A stretch of 64,000 bases of DNA from an uncultured Muribaculaceae bacterium (GCA_910587185.1 CAJULY010000008.1:1-64000); one strand, 5' to 3'; counted from the first letter of the stretch, positions 15,903 through 25,840 are shown. Program-made: numbers and translations. Notes: a model not told the origin generated them from the letters alone.

Positions 15903-16796
15903 TCACAGATGCCAAATCCTGTTTCGACAGGCTTTTAGTTCCTCTTCCGGAAACTGAGCTATCGCTTTGTCAAACTCACGGAGCATCGCGGTTTTGTCAT
16001 CCGGCAATGCTCCCGTGACGGGTACCGTGTTGGAAATATGATGGCCGAGCAGATTGACGCGGATGTTAAGTCGGTCGATAAACGTGCGCATCTCAACCAG
16101 GCGCTCAATCTCCGGCTCTTCGATGTATGTCCCGTCCGCCACCTCCTGATATAATCGGGATTCAGGGAATATTGTCAGCGACACTATATTGATGATGCAC
16201 GGATGCAGTTTGTTCAACACATCGGCCGTTGCTATCGCGCTTGCCTCTCCGTTGCCTTGGCCTCCGAGTCCGTTGAGGTAAAACACATTGTAGCGTATTC
16301 CGGCCTCGTCGAGTTTTGAGAGCTGTTCGAGGATGTCGGAGGCATGATAACCTTTGTTCATCCGCTCAAGGGTCGGGTCGTGGGCTGTTTCAATACCGAT
16401 GTTTATGCCATCGAGTTTCAGATGACGGAGATTCCTCAGTTCCTCAATCGACTTGGGAACGATGTCTGTGACGCGGGCGAACATCCCGAATGAAACCATC
16501 CGGGGAAGATATTTTCTCAACAGCAGTGCCACATCCATGAGCTTGTTGTAACTCAATGCGAATGGGTTTGCTCCCGTGAGATAAACACGCCGGGCTCGCG
16601 GCTGCCATCTGCGGATGACCTTCAGATCTTCCTCCACCTCCGTCAGAGGCGACATGCGGAACGGCGTACCGTGGTAAAGGGTGCAAAACTTGCATTTGTG
16701 CCATGTGCAACCCGACGTGAGTTGCAGGAGCTGCGAATTGGCTTCGTATGGCGGTCGCCACACCTGCCCTGTGAAATGTAGTTCCGGGTATATCAT
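15903..16796 (-). CDS. radical SAM protein
   Basis: A 297-aa radical SAM enzyme. The 4Fe-4S-binding CxxxCxxC is seen as CTWHKCKFC at about residues 30-38, with GCTW just before it. A glycine-rich SAM contact (YLTGANPFALS) and a later GIETAHD follow the TIM-barrel pattern of Elp3/HemN-like members. The substrate is unknown. ATG at 16796 is preferred over an in-frame TTG at 16829, which lies within the -7 box (16827-16834). The gene diverges from the HxlR operon. No partner gene reveals its pathway. Confidence 0.88.
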   Translation of the reverse strand: MIYPELHFTGQVWRPPYEANSQLLQLTSGCTWHKCKFCTLYHGTPFRMSPLTEVEEDLKVIRRWQPRARRVYLTGANPFALSYNKLMDVALLLRKYLPRMVSFGMFARVTDIVPKSIEELRNLRHLKLDGINIGIETAHDPTLERMNKGYHASDILEQLSKLDEAGIRYNVFYLNGLGGQGNGEASAIATADVLNKLHPCIINIVSLTIFPESRLYQEVADGTYIEEPEIERLVEMRTFIDRLNIRVNLLGHHISNTVPVTGALPDDKTAMLREFDKAIAQFPEEELKACRNRIWHL

Positions 16797-16826
16797 ATCT
16801 CGATTATTTTTTGTAACTTCGTGGCG

Positions 16827-16857
16827 CAAAATTAGGTGATTATCAGAGCTAAAGCAA
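16827..16857 (-). promoter_or_regulatory. promoter of the radical SAM gene
   Basis: On the minus strand the -7 box is TAATTTTG (16834-16827) and TTG is at 16857-16855, 20 bp apart. The ATG lies 30 bp downstream of the -7 box. Confidence 0.7.
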
Positions 16858-16931
16858 TAACTTACCGAAAGGTTTGACCCTTACTTAAAAGTTTGTTTTG
16901 CTCGTTATCAGCTTATTTTGCCCTGTCGAAA

Positions 16932-17282
16932 ATGGCAAAAAAATTAGACTACGAATATTGCAAGGCGGCTCCGATGCTCGAATGGCTCGGCAACAAGTGG
17001 GCACTCGTGGTTCTCGTGAAGATCTCCGAGAGCGAGCCGGTGCGCTTTAATGAACTGTACCGAAACCTCCCGTCGATTTCTGAAAAAGTGCTCTCGCAGG
17101 TGCTCCGTCAGTTGACGACCGACGGCATAATCCACCGTGAGCTCTTCCCCGATGTCCCTCCGCGCACACAGTATTCCCTTACGGACTTCGGCAGAACACT
17201 TTTGCCACACGTTGAAGCCCTCATCAACTGGGGGCGCGATAATTTCGACACCATTATGTCTAACCGCCGCAAACAAGAATAA
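16932..17282 (+). CDS. HxlR-family winged-helix regulator
   Basis: A 116-aa regulator with the HxlR pattern: an N-terminal Cys near CKAAPMLEWLGNKWALVVLV, then RFNELYRNLPSISEKVLSQV (recognition helix) and a wing with RTQYSLTDFGRTLLP. HxlR proteins often sense thiol-reactive electrophiles or oxidants through the N-terminal Cys. Start at ATG 16932 rather than an upstream ATG at 16893, because MAKKLDYEYC is the family-like N-terminus. It leads a four-gene run with a zinc-ribbon, a DJ-1/PfpI and a GNAT gene, which it probably regulates. Confidence 0.88.
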   Translation: MAKKLDYEYCKAAPMLEWLGNKWALVVLVKISESEPVRFNELYRNLPSISEKVLSQVLRQLTTDGIIHRELFPDVPPRTQYSLTDFGRTLLPHVEALINWGRDNFDTIMSNRRKQE

Positions 17283-17286
17283 CGAT

Positions 17287-17556
17287 ATGGAAAGGAAATT
17301 CTGTCAGAGTTGCGGAATGCCGCTCACCAGTGAAATCCTCGGCACGGATGCCGACTGCACTACCAATGAAGACTACTGCATCTACTGCTACAAGGAGGGC
17401 AAGTTCACGCAGGACATGACCATGGAGCAGATGATCGACCACTGCGCCCAATTTACGGAGGAAATCAACAGGCAATCGGGACAGAACCTGACAGAGGAAC
17501 AGGCGAAAGAAATGATGCGCCGGTTCTTCCCCCATCTCAAACGCTGGAAAAAATAA
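17287..17556 (+). CDS. small zinc-ribbon protein
   Basis: An 89-aa protein with the two Cys pairs of a putative zinc ribbon (CQSCGMPL near residues 6-13, then CTTNEDYCIYCYKEG). A helical C-terminal half contains EEQAKEMMRRFFPHLKRW, typical of the zf_ribbon_2-like family often placed beside regulators. It starts 4 bp after the HxlR stop and ends 4 bp before the next start, so it is in the same operon. Biochemical role unknown. Confidence 0.85.
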   Translation: MERKFCQSCGMPLTSEILGTDADCTTNEDYCIYCYKEGKFTQDMTMEQMIDHCAQFTEEINRQSGQNLTEEQAKEMMRRFFPHLKRWKK

Positions 17557-17560
17557 ACCT

Positions 17561-18172
17561 ATGAGCAACGAGATCCTCTACATACTGCTCCCCGACTATG
17601 CGGCGCATGAAGCCGTGTATCTCTCTCAGGCCATCGCCTCCAACGAATGCGCGCTGAAGGAACATCCCAGATATGTCAACAAAGTTGTCGCCCCGACCAT
17701 GGAGCCTGTCAAGTCCATAGGCGGCTTTCGGACGCTTCCAGACTATTCCTTCGCCACGATGCCCGATGATTATGCGGCATTGGTACTAATCGGCGGTTTC
17801 GGATGGACCACGCCTGTTGCCGACCGGGTCGTGCCGATAGTCACGCGGGCTATTGAAAAAGGCCGGATCGTAGGCGCAATCTGTAACGCCGCGTCCTTCA
17901 TGGCCAAAGCCGGCTTTCTAAATGCCGTCAGCCACACCGGCAACGGCCTCGGCCAGTTGAAACTCTGGGAAGGCGCCAACTACACCAATCCCGACGGTTA
18001 CATTCATGCGCAGGCAGTCAGCGACAGAAACATCGTGACGGCCAACGGCTCCGCAACCCTTGAATTTGCCAGAGAACTTCTTTTGCTGCTCGGGAATGAC
18101 ACCCCCGAGCGCATAGAGATGTACTATCAGTTCAACCGGCACGGTTTCTGCGCCCTCTTTCCCCCGGAATAG
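17561..18172 (+). CDS. DJ-1/PfpI family protein
   Basis: A 203-aa class I glutamine-amidotransferase-like protein. The nucleophile-elbow Cys is in GAICNAASFMAKAG (about residue 110), preceded by ALVLIGGFGW and followed by NIVTANGSATLEFA. This matches the YajL/Hsp31/PfpI group, which includes glyoxalase/deglycase-like and cysteine-protease-like members. Placed after an HxlR regulator, a role in handling reactive carbonyl or thiol stress is plausible (inference). Confidence 0.88.
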   Translation: MSNEILYILLPDYAAHEAVYLSQAIASNECALKEHPRYVNKVVAPTMEPVKSIGGFRTLPDYSFATMPDDYAALVLIGGFGWTTPVADRVVPIVTRAIEKGRIVGAICNAASFMAKAGFLNAVSHTGNGLGQLKLWEGANYTNPDGYIHAQAVSDRNIVTANGSATLEFARELLLLLGNDTPERIEMYYQFNRHGFCALFPPE

Positions 18173-18230
18173 ACCGCGCATGATTGTGAGCCTCACGCCG
18201 ACAACGTCGATCAACTAAAAACCATTCATC

Positions 18231-18764
18231 ATGACAATCGAAACCCCGCGGCTCATCCTCAGGCCCTGGCGCGAAACCGACGCACCGGCCCTGTTCCGTT
18301 ATGCCGCCGATCCCGACATTGGCCCCGTAGCGGGCTGGACGCCCCATGCATCCCTCGAAGAGAGCCGCCAGATCATCCGCACCGTCTTTGCCGCGCCTGA
18401 AATCTATGCCGTGGTGCTGAAAGAATCAGGCGAGCCCGTGGGCAGTTGCGGAATAATGTTCGCCGACGGACTCCACTCCGCCGACATGCAACCGGGCCAC
18501 GCCGAGATAGGCTACTGGATCGGCAAGCCCTACTGGGGACAAGGCCTCATTCCGGAAGCGGTCAGAGCATTGCTGGCGCGTAGCTTCAATGAGCTGAAGC
18601 TCGAGGCCGTCTGGTGTGGATACTACGACGGAAACGTCAAGTCCAGGCGCGTCATTGAAAAATGCGGATTCCGCTTCCACCACACTAACCCCGACATTGT
18701 CTCGCCTCTGGGCGACACCCGCACAGAGCATTTCTACATAATGACCTCCGAAGATTATTTCTGA
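18231..18764 (+). CDS. GNAT N-acetyltransferase (RimJ/RimL-like)
   Basis: A 177-aa acetyltransferase of the RimJ/RimL group. It starts with TPRLILRPWRETDAPALFRY, has the acetyl-CoA-binding segment YWIGKPYWGQGLIPEAVRAL (about 98-117) and ends with NVKSRRVIEKCGFRFHH. The substrate is unknown. It is 58 bp after the DJ-1 gene and ends the run with a terminator. Confidence 0.9.
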   Translation: MTIETPRLILRPWRETDAPALFRYAADPDIGPVAGWTPHASLEESRQIIRTVFAAPEIYAVVLKESGEPVGSCGIMFADGLHSADMQPGHAEIGYWIGKPYWGQGLIPEAVRALLARSFNELKLEAVWCGYYDGNVKSRRVIEKCGFRFHHTNPDIVSPLGDTRTEHFYIMTSEDYF

Positions 18765-18784
18765 GGGAGGGCGACCAGGATAAA

Positions 18785-18824
18785 GCGCGGCGGCCCTGCA
18801 TTCACATGCCTGGCCGCCGCTTGA
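18785..18824 (+). terminator. terminator after the GNAT gene
   Basis: GCGGCGGCC (18787-18795) pairs with GGCCGCCGC (18812-18820), followed by TTGATTATT. GC-rich stem with a short, imperfect T run. Confidence 0.6.
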
Positions 18825-18969
18825 TTATTAAACCATTTTGTTTTTCCACATCAAGTTCAAAAGGCCGCGGCACCACCGGGTCAGGGGCGCCCGCCATTGT
18901 CACCTGTGCAGATCAATATATAGAGAGATAAAGGCTCGACCCGGAGGCCGAATAAGGGAATATCTTCAT
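18825..18969. other. gene-free spacer
   Basis: Between the terminator and the stop of the minus-strand lipoprotein gene. I see no gene or clear signal. Confidence 0.5.
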
Positions 18970-19908
18970 TCACGAGGCCCAGCGGGCTATCTCGTCATCG
19001 CGCGCGTCCTTGATGCGCACCGTCATCGCGCTGTCGAGCAGATAGATGGCTGGCGTGGCGCGGATCACATAGATCTCCTCCGAGTCTATCCGTCCGCCGG
19101 GCGAACGCCCCACGGTCCAGTTCCGCGGCAGCGAGTCGGCGTGGGCCTTCCAGCGCCCGGGATCGGTGTCAAACGGGTCGATGGCCACAATCCTCAGCCT
19201 CCCCTCCCCTATCAGGCGGTTCAGCTTCTCCGACGACGCCAGGTAGCGCTCCGTCGCCTCGCACACGTTGCAGTTCGGATCATAGAACATGACTATCGTC
19301 TCCTCCGTCCCGGCCACGGCCTCGCGGAGCGTCATCCGGCGCCCCTCACGGTCCATAAAAGTGAAGTTCGCCGCCTTGCGCCCGACCCGGTTTTTCATCG
19401 CGTCCTCCAACAGCGAAGCATATCGCGCCTTTTCCGCTCCGTCAAGAAGCGATGACGCTCCGAACGCCCGGAGGAAGGGGATGTAAAGTTCCTCGTCGCG
19501 CATCGGAGAGTTCGGATCGCCGAGATATTTGTCAACCACGGAGACGAGAAACGCGTATGCGCTGCTGTCGGCCGAAGCGCCATGCAGCAGGGCGTCCACC
19601 CCGTTCACGCGTCCGAGACTGTCGGCCAGCGGAAGCACCGTCAGGTAGTTGGCGAAACTCTGCTCCATGAAAGCCGTGTCGAGGCTTCGGCTGCGGTCCT
19701 TCCAGTCCATAGCGTCCCAGAAATGCAACGCGAGAAACGAGGCCCGCGCACCCGGATCGGTCAGCGAGTCGGGTACCTGCGGCAACAACAGATCCGTTGC
19801 CGCTGCAACGCCCATAGGCTTTCCTGCCTCCGAACTCTTCTGATTACTGCAAGCGGCAAGACAGAGTCCCGCCACCAACAGAATGATTTTTTTACTAATA
19901 CTTCTCAC
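18970..19908 (-). CDS. DUF5106/thioredoxin-like exported lipoprotein
   Basis: A 312-aa lipoprotein with lipobox LAACS (Cys about 20). Residues about 40-180 look like the DUF5106 domain found before TlpA-type thioredoxin folds in Bacteroidales. The C-terminal part contains VMFYDPNCNVCEATE, a CxxC-like pair (C-N-V-C, about 216-219), and ATPAIYLLDS (the cis-Pro loop). It may act in periplasmic thiol exchange, although the active site spacing is that of a TlpA-like fold. It begins 14 bp after the last fimbrial gene and is probably co-transcribed; it might help disulphide handling for the fimbrial proteins (inference). Confidence 0.8.
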   Translation of the reverse strand: MRSISKKIILLVAGLCLAACSNQKSSEAGKPMGVAAATDLLLPQVPDSLTDPGARASFLALHFWDAMDWKDRSRSLDTAFMEQSFANYLTVLPLADSLGRVNGVDALLHGASADSSAYAFLVSVVDKYLGDPNSPMRDEELYIPFLRAFGASSLLDGAEKARYASLLEDAMKNRVGRKAANFTFMDREGRRMTLREAVAGTEETIVMFYDPNCNVCEATERYLASSEKLNRLIGEGRLRIVAIDPFDTDPGRWKAHADSLPRNWTVGRSPGGRIDSEEIYVIRATPAIYLLDSAMTVRIKDARDDEIARWAS

Positions 19909-19922
19909 TTATTCTCTTTTCA

Positions 19923-22900
19923 TTATCTGACATCACGGACGCAACGAATATAGAATGGGCCGGTACGAGTCTGATTTATCTGAAGTCTTGTCGTTGCCAT
20001 CAATTTATGAGCCAAATTATCCGGCCATTTCAGAATTCCTGAGATATTAAATGGAGAAACTGTACACGATGGGACAGAATGGCTGTCATTATAAGCAGTC
20101 TCATTATAATTGGATTCGTTTATCGAATTGGGAGATTCATAAGGATTATAGAATGCTGCTTTTTGCACTTTTCCAAGTTCGGCAAATATTCCGATATTTC
20201 TCATGATTGCCAGTTCTTTTAAATTTGGAACTCTCCAATCGGCACCCAACCCACTGCATGGATTTTTGTTTATTTCCTCCCTGATATCTTCAGAGGTATA
20301 AGAATTGTTCAATAGAACATCATAGTAAAAATTTGTAGTCGCGGTTCCACTTTGTTGAGGTCTATTGTTTCTCCATACATAAGTAGAATAGCTATATTGA
20401 TTTACACCTTGGGATATCTCAAATTTATAATAAATCGAATTATTTGCCAAATCATTGGCCGGGTGTACAGGCATACCGGCAGAAGTATTCCCCGATTTGA
20501 AATCAACGCGATTGTTGGTAGCCTCATAATATGACATTTCAACTATCCCGCCCCGGTATTTGTCGCCATTGCGAGGCGTGAAAGTATATGCCGGAATCGT
20601 TTTATCTACAGTATTAATTTCTGCTTTCAGATTAGTTCCCAGATTCCTTACGCATCTTATCTGCCAAGGCGCAACAGGACTGGTAACGCCCCACTGACAC
20701 CACGCAGAGGTGGATAGGCCCTCCATAGCCCACAGTACACGTCCCTCACTACCGAAAAACATATATTGTCCAACCAAGTCATTCTTTCCATCTGCATAAT
20801 TCCCTAAAGGATCCGCTATTTTTGTGATATTGTCATAATCCATCAAGGGATAATCAAGCGATTTGTTACCGAGAATCAGTCGGAGATATTTTCCCATAGT
20901 CGGGACATACCAGCGTATCTCCTCTCTGTCTATTACTCCGTTTCCGTTATTATCGCGATTACGGTTCATGCAGGCGTTGATTGCTTCAACGAAAGTATTT
21001 TGATATTGCTCATCGGTCAAATCACCCTTTAACTGAATATCATAATTCGTTGTTTCATTAACAAGAGTATTTCCATCATTATTTAATCCTGAGCCTGATA
21101 AAGAACCTCCCATATCTTCGAAATTCTTCAAACGCGGAAGTTTTTCCGGATTATGATTGGCCACTGTATGCGCCTCGGAATATCCGGTTCTACCCTTCTG
21201 TATTTCCTGAGGTTTTGTAGTCCAGTCGTTTTTATCCCCGTCAAGGAATGTAAACCAGTCGGAACCTTTAGAAGTGACATACTGATAGGTATTATAACGT
21301 CCATTGTTAGGATCAGAAGCGCCGGTATAGGAACGACGGAGATTGAGACCGTAGGATTCGTTGAAGCGTTCAACGCCAACGGCTGAACCGTTGACTTTTC
21401 CCTCTTCGGCGCTCTGAGAGAAGCGATCACCCTCGCGTGAATAATAGGTCATAATCGACTGCTGGACACCGGCATATTTTGAGCGGGCATAAGTGCTTTC
21501 GCCATCAGGGGATATGCTCTGAGTCACACGCAGATAGAAGCGTCGCGGATTCTGCATCACATAGCTCATCCACACGGGACGACCCGAAGACTGCTCGTTG
21601 GCATTAGCTTGTTCGTAAGCATATTCGTTTACGAAAACGGTGTACCAATGGGACGTGGAATGTCTTTTATCACCGGGTTGAATTCCCACAACTGATGCTT
21701 CAACGAGATTGAACGTCTTATCATCATCATAGGCAGAGCCATCGTTCGGCTTATACATCGCAAGGACACCCTCGCCTGTTGTAGGACGAAGTTCTATCCA
21801 ATTGACATATTTCTTTTGGTCAGTAGGGATATTGCCGTCGGGATAAGTTGTTTCACGCACTACGTGTTCTATACCGTCTTCATAGGTATATATGATAAAG
21901 CCAAAACCCTTTTTCTCAACATTATCCCATTTTTTAAGATCATCATCCGTCAGATAGACATTGAAACTATGATAATGGCAATCAAGGTTGATGGTGGGAT
22001 TAAGGATATCCGATACCATTCCTTCAACATCCGGTCTTGTCTCATCCGTCCATGCTTCAAGGCGAATATCTTCCAGACCATTAATGGTCATACGGTAAGT
22101 ATAATTTGTATTGCGGTAACAATTGAAATCCCGAGCGTCATTTCCCATATATCCGAGATGAATATAATAGTTACCGACACCGGTTCTGTAAGCCGGTGTG
22201 CTTCCGGCTGCGCCTTCATCATCAACATTGATCTTGCCGTCATGCTCAACCGTACAGTTCAGAACCACGTATGTAGCCATATTGTTTGGTGTCCAGTTTT
22301 CTCCTGAAAGGCTTGTAAAGATTCCTGTATTCTTGACAGTATGATCAGAACCGTCATCAGCAACCTTTTTCTCTTTGCTGCGATCATTATAATCATTGCT
22401 TGTTTGGATTCCTGTATGCTTGTTTTCGGCCTGCCAGAAATCGAAGCCGAAAGATCCGGTTTTATAATCCTGTCCCAATTGTTCTTGCGAAAGATCATAG
22501 AAAGCCGTGCCGGAGAATTGAGATGGAGTAGCATAGTAATTTTTGGCGTCTTCTTCTGACGCGCTTCTGTCTCCGAAATTGGCCCCCTCGTTTTTACCAT
22601 CGACTGTTACTCTGTCGGCCGAACGTTCATAGAGCCATGAATATTTAGGCACATTGACAATACGGTAACTGTTGGGGGTCACTTTCACCCCTGCTCCGGG
22701 AATGACTTGAAAATTAATATGCGACACCAGACGCCTTAAATGGATTGCACCGGTCCCTTCAATAGTGACTTTCCCGGTAGAAGAAGCAGCGATCGTATAG
22801 GACTGGAAATTTTCCGTTTGCCAATCAGACAGCGGCCGCAAAGGATTATGTGGTTTGCCGGGTGCGATATTGGTATAGGCACCTGCCATAGCCAATGGCA

Positions 22901-23411
22901 CATCAGGAGAATAAACTTCATCATAGGTAGATGGAGAAACCACGGCTATGTTCAGAAATTTGTCCCATGTATCCGCGGCTGCGAGCAGCTCCCGGAGAGG
23001 TCTGGGCGTCATGGTCTCGTCCGTTTTGTCTATGCCCATATTGTCAACATTGGCAACCGCCACGATATAGCTGCTACCCGATTTTGTTTTCAATGTCACT
23101 TCCTCATCTGTAAACTCCGTTGAAGTTGTACCGGGTTCAAGTTGTAGCCATCCGTCCGGTTCCTCCGTAGTGCGTTGTTTGCTTGTAGCACTGTAAGTTG
23201 CAATCCAAAGATTTTCTACCCGATTCAGGTCTCCAGCTTGCATGTTTGCGCGGGACTGGACATCCATCTTGGGAAGCGAAAGCGGGACTGTCAACTCCAC
23301 ATCCTCCCCTTCAACCGTATAATCCAGTTCCGGAAAATCATCCTGACAGGAGACGGCGAACAGAGAAATTGCCAGCAGCAAATATCTGAATTTTGATATA
23401 TTTCGATTCAT
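19923..23411 (-). CDS. DUF4906 fimbria-associated lipoprotein (putative tip protein)
   Basis: A 1162-aa exported lipoprotein with signal MNRNISKFRYLLLAISLFAV and lipobox VSC (Cys about 22). The N-terminal half (about 25-350) is fimbrillin-like: NVWIATYS-type beta domains in the style of Mfa2/FimB. The C-terminal third contains RDNNGNGVIDREEIRWYVPT, a calcium-loop-like motif I associate with the DUF4906 family of large fimbrial locus proteins, then a sequence ending CVRDVR. It is the last and largest product of the fimbrial operon and so a good candidate for a tip or adhesin subunit (inference). Confidence 0.82.
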   Translation of the reverse strand: MNRNISKFRYLLLAISLFAVSCQDDFPELDYTVEGEDVELTVPLSLPKMDVQSRANMQAGDLNRVENLWIATYSATSKQRTTEEPDGWLQLEPGTTSTEFTDEEVTLKTKSGSSYIVAVANVDNMGIDKTDETMTPRPLRELLAAADTWDKFLNIAVVSPSTYDEVYSPDVPLAMAGAYTNIAPGKPHNPLRPLSDWQTENFQSYTIAASSTGKVTIEGTGAIHLRRLVSHINFQVIPGAGVKVTPNSYRIVNVPKYSWLYERSADRVTVDGKNEGANFGDRSASEEDAKNYYATPSQFSGTAFYDLSQEQLGQDYKTGSFGFDFWQAENKHTGIQTSNDYNDRSKEKKVADDGSDHTVKNTGIFTSLSGENWTPNNMATYVVLNCTVEHDGKINVDDEGAAGSTPAYRTGVGNYYIHLGYMGNDARDFNCYRNTNYTYRMTINGLEDIRLEAWTDETRPDVEGMVSDILNPTINLDCHYHSFNVYLTDDDLKKWDNVEKKGFGFIIYTYEDGIEHVVRETTYPDGNIPTDQKKYVNWIELRPTTGEGVLAMYKPNDGSAYDDDKTFNLVEASVVGIQPGDKRHSTSHWYTVFVNEYAYEQANANEQSSGRPVWMSYVMQNPRRFYLRVTQSISPDGESTYARSKYAGVQQSIMTYYSREGDRFSQSAEEGKVNGSAVGVERFNESYGLNLRRSYTGASDPNNGRYNTYQYVTSKGSDWFTFLDGDKNDWTTKPQEIQKGRTGYSEAHTVANHNPEKLPRLKNFEDMGGSLSGSGLNNDGNTLVNETTNYDIQLKGDLTDEQYQNTFVEAINACMNRNRDNNGNGVIDREEIRWYVPTMGKYLRLILGNKSLDYPLMDYDNITKIADPLGNYADGKNDLVGQYMFFGSEGRVLWAMEGLSTSAWCQWGVTSPVAPWQIRCVRNLGTNLKAEINTVDKTIPAYTFTPRNGDKYRGGIVEMSYYEATNNRVDFKSGNTSAGMPVHPANDLANNSIYYKFEISQGVNQYSYSTYVWRNNRPQQSGTATTNFYYDVLLNNSYTSEDIREEINKNPCSGLGADWRVPNLKELAIMRNIGIFAELGKVQKAAFYNPYESPNSINESNYNETAYNDSHSVPSCTVSPFNISGILKWPDNLAHKLMATTRLQINQTRTGPFYIRCVRDVR

Positions 23412-23449
23412 TTTAATTCTATGATAAAAGCAAATAGAGAATCAATAGT

Positions 23450-24787
23450 TCAATTAAAACCGGGGATTTTGATTACACCTCCGTCATCCATGTCACAGAC
23501 CGTCCAGTTGACAGTAAGTTCGGACCCAAGATGGATTTTAGTAATTTCAAATCTGTATATATGGTTTCGTAGCATGTATGGAAGCTCTGTCTCTGCTACC
23601 CCGTCTTTATAGGTAGCCAGTCTCATAGGCAAGACGTTCGTTCCGATTGTAACTCTTATATAAGGCATCTGTTCGGTTAACTTTATTCCGTTGTCAACAT
23701 TGTGTTGCGATCCGTCAACAATGAATGACTCCGCAGCAAACTCATATATATATACCGCATATACGGGACAACCATCCTCATCTGTTCCATCAGGAACAAA
23801 ATCCAGAGCTGTACCCGGTATAACCTGTGTAAACTCCGGGCTCGGATATTTTGCCGGATTCAGGTAAGCGGCTGAAACGGGAATAGTTGGAGCTATAACC
23901 TGCTGCGTTTCTGGCACCGCTACATTTCTTGTCCATTGATCCATTGAAGGAAGAATAGTGCCACTCGGATATATTCCATTTATTTCCACCTTATCTATTC
24001 TTTCCGGAAGATCATCATGTATAGCGGGATTATACTTACCTTCGATATTGATTTTATCAACTATCTCGATTTTTGCCACGGCACGCAGCATATTGAGCGG
24101 TTTTGTCCGGGCCTCTGAAATATCCACCGGATTATCTGCCGAAGAAGCCTTTAAAGCAGCTTTCGAGACACTGAATGCTCTGAGTCCCGACATAGGGATA
24201 CTCTGCTGCCCCGGTATCCCCCATTGCAAAATTGAGGTCTGTGGCAAAATCGTGAATGAAGGCGAACCTGCCGCTGAACAGAGTGATTCAATGGTAGTTC
24301 CTCGTTCCAGAAGAGGAAATCCCATGCCAAGTTGGGCGCCGTTACAAAGTGCCATTATATAGAAAACGACATTATCTCCTGTAACTTCTCCAAAATAAGG
24401 ATCACTGACTGTTGCGTTTACCGTATATACGGTCTCCTCGTCTGGGTCAGGTATAACTTTTGTTTCAGGAGTGAAATTCTGAAGAAATTTTCCATCCGCA
24501 TCAAAGAGCAGAAAATTCAGGTCATTGATGTCTATATAATTTTCTCCGTTCTTACCATTCTGATCTCCGTCAATGTCGGCACTACGACTGAGGTCTGTGA
24601 GGCGTTCGGCTTCGCGACCTGTCATGATTGTGAAACTCAATCTGACATCAGCCGTACCAAGCCCAGGATCAGAAGTCTCCGGACAATCAGAAGCATCTTC
24701 AATGCAACTGCCCGTCATCAGACAGATCAGGACGGTCAATGCCACACGAAGGCACATAAATCTGAAACTATACGACATGGCGTTCAT
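23450..24787 (-). CDS. FimB/Mfa2-like fimbrial minor subunit lipoprotein
   Basis: A 445-aa lipoprotein with an N-terminal signal and lipobox LMTGSC (Cys about 28). Two fimbrillin-type beta-sandwich segments are suggested: the first with LNFLLFDADGKFLQNF and the second with VDGSQHNVDNGIKL and the terminal VNWTVCDMDDG. It starts 3 bp downstream of the preceding gene's stop and belongs to the same operon. It is most likely a minor or anchoring fimbrial subunit. An alternative start is Met4. Confidence 0.78.
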   Translation of the reverse strand: MNAMSYSFRFMCLRVALTVLICLMTGSCIEDASDCPETSDPGLGTADVRLSFTIMTGREAERLTDLSRSADIDGDQNGKNGENYIDINDLNFLLFDADGKFLQNFTPETKVIPDPDEETVYTVNATVSDPYFGEVTGDNVVFYIMALCNGAQLGMGFPLLERGTTIESLCSAAGSPSFTILPQTSILQWGIPGQQSIPMSGLRAFSVSKAALKASSADNPVDISEARTKPLNMLRAVAKIEIVDKINIEGKYNPAIHDDLPERIDKVEINGIYPSGTILPSMDQWTRNVAVPETQQVIAPTIPVSAAYLNPAKYPSPEFTQVIPGTALDFVPDGTDEDGCPVYAVYIYEFAAESFIVDGSQHNVDNGIKLTEQMPYIRVTIGTNVLPMRLATYKDGVAETELPYMLRNHIYRFEITKIHLGSELTVNWTVCDMDDGGVIKIPGFN

Positions 24788-24790
24788 TAT

Positions 24791-25840
24791 TTACAATTCT
24801 TCATCCTGCGGTGGCACAACCCGCCAATTGTTAATAAAGATTCTTGATTTCATCCATTTCATATTTCCATCAACGAAAAACACAAGAGAATAGGTATCGT
24901 TGCAGTCCAGATAGTCCTGATCGGTATCAATTCCATCATATTTTCCTTTAACTAAAAGAAGATAACGGATAAGAGGTATTGAAAAAATCGGTTCTCCGGT
25001 GTCGCTGCGGCTGACTGTCAGTTTCTGTTCCATATCAGCCATAAGGCGACCGGTTGTCAATTGCGCCATGACTCCGTTGGGGACCGTAATAGACGCACGA
25101 GATTTTGATGCACTCTCTTCATATTCAAAATCGGCAGCTATTTCTTCGACAGACCATGGATGGTAGAAGAAATGCGGCGTTCCCGTGACAATATTTGTAT
25201 GGGTCAGCTCACTGTTGGATCCCTCTATTCTGAACAGGTAGTCTTTTCTGTCAACCGGATCCCCGTTTATATTCTGAAGAATCACACTTATTCGATTGGT
25301 ATCTTTAGTTAGCATTATAGGATCAAGATCTATAGTGCCGTATGTATCAGGAAGTACTACATCCGTGGCGATTCCATGAAAAAGAGGAACTATGTCTTTA
25401 TCTGAATAAAGGTCGGGGGAGATGCCACCCAATGTCAAAGAAGCGTTTAACGCAGTCTTCATCTCCCCGGAACCGATAGCGAAACGGATTGTCTCCGGAT
25501 TGGACGTACGACCCTCGCACCAGGCTATCATATCATAGGTTCCCGGCTGCAGATCAATGTCCATGTAAAATCCGTTGTCCACGCTCAGTTCTCGGGTTTC
25601 TGTTTTTTTAAGCGCCAGATTACCTGACTTGTCATAGACATAGAGATTTACATCCGCAACCTGAGGACCGAAAGCGTCGGCACCGACTATATTACGGACA
25701 TAACGGAAGCTTACTCTGTAATTTACGGAACAATCTCCCTGATCGTCATAGATAACCGAATCACAGCCTGACAGACTCAATGCGGCAATTATTGCCACAA
25801 GAAACTGCTGTTTCATTTTTCGAATGTCAAACATTTTCAT
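24791..25840 (-). CDS. FimB/Mfa2 family fimbrial anchor subunit
   Basis: A 349-aa lipoprotein with lipobox LSGCD (Cys about 26), then CSVNYRVSFRY, the pattern typical of FimB/Mfa2 proteins, which anchor the fimbria and limit its length. It has a carbohydrate-like ordering of strands with DVNLYVYDKSGNLALKKTE and ends in NNWRVVPPQDEEL. That ending closely resembles the C-terminus of the upstream stalk protein (NWRIVNQQDIEL), pointing to a shared donor-strand type tail. It follows a terminator hairpin that would reduce its expression relative to the stalk. Confidence 0.85.
   Translation of the reverse strand: MKMFDIRKMKQQFLVAIIAALSLSGCDSVIYDDQGDCSVNYRVSFRYVRNIVGADAFGPQVADVNLYVYDKSGNLALKKTETRELSVDNGFYMDIDLQPGTYDMIAWCEGRTSNPETIRFAIGSGEMKTALNASLTLGGISPDLYSDKDIVPLFHGIATDVVLPDTYGTIDLDPIMLTKDTNRISVILQNINGDPVDRKDYLFRIEGSNSELTHTNIVTGTPHFFYHPWSVEEIAADFEYEESASKSRASITVPNGVMAQLTTGRLMADMEQKLTVSRSDTGEPIFSIPLIRYLLLVKGKYDGIDTDQDYLDCNDTYSLVFFVDGNMKWMKSRIFINNWRVVPPQDEEL

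Noticed and set aside
18838..19455. 205-codon plus-strand open frame
   Set aside because: Arg/His/Pro-rich antisense reading of the DUF5106 lipoprotein gene in GC-rich DNA.
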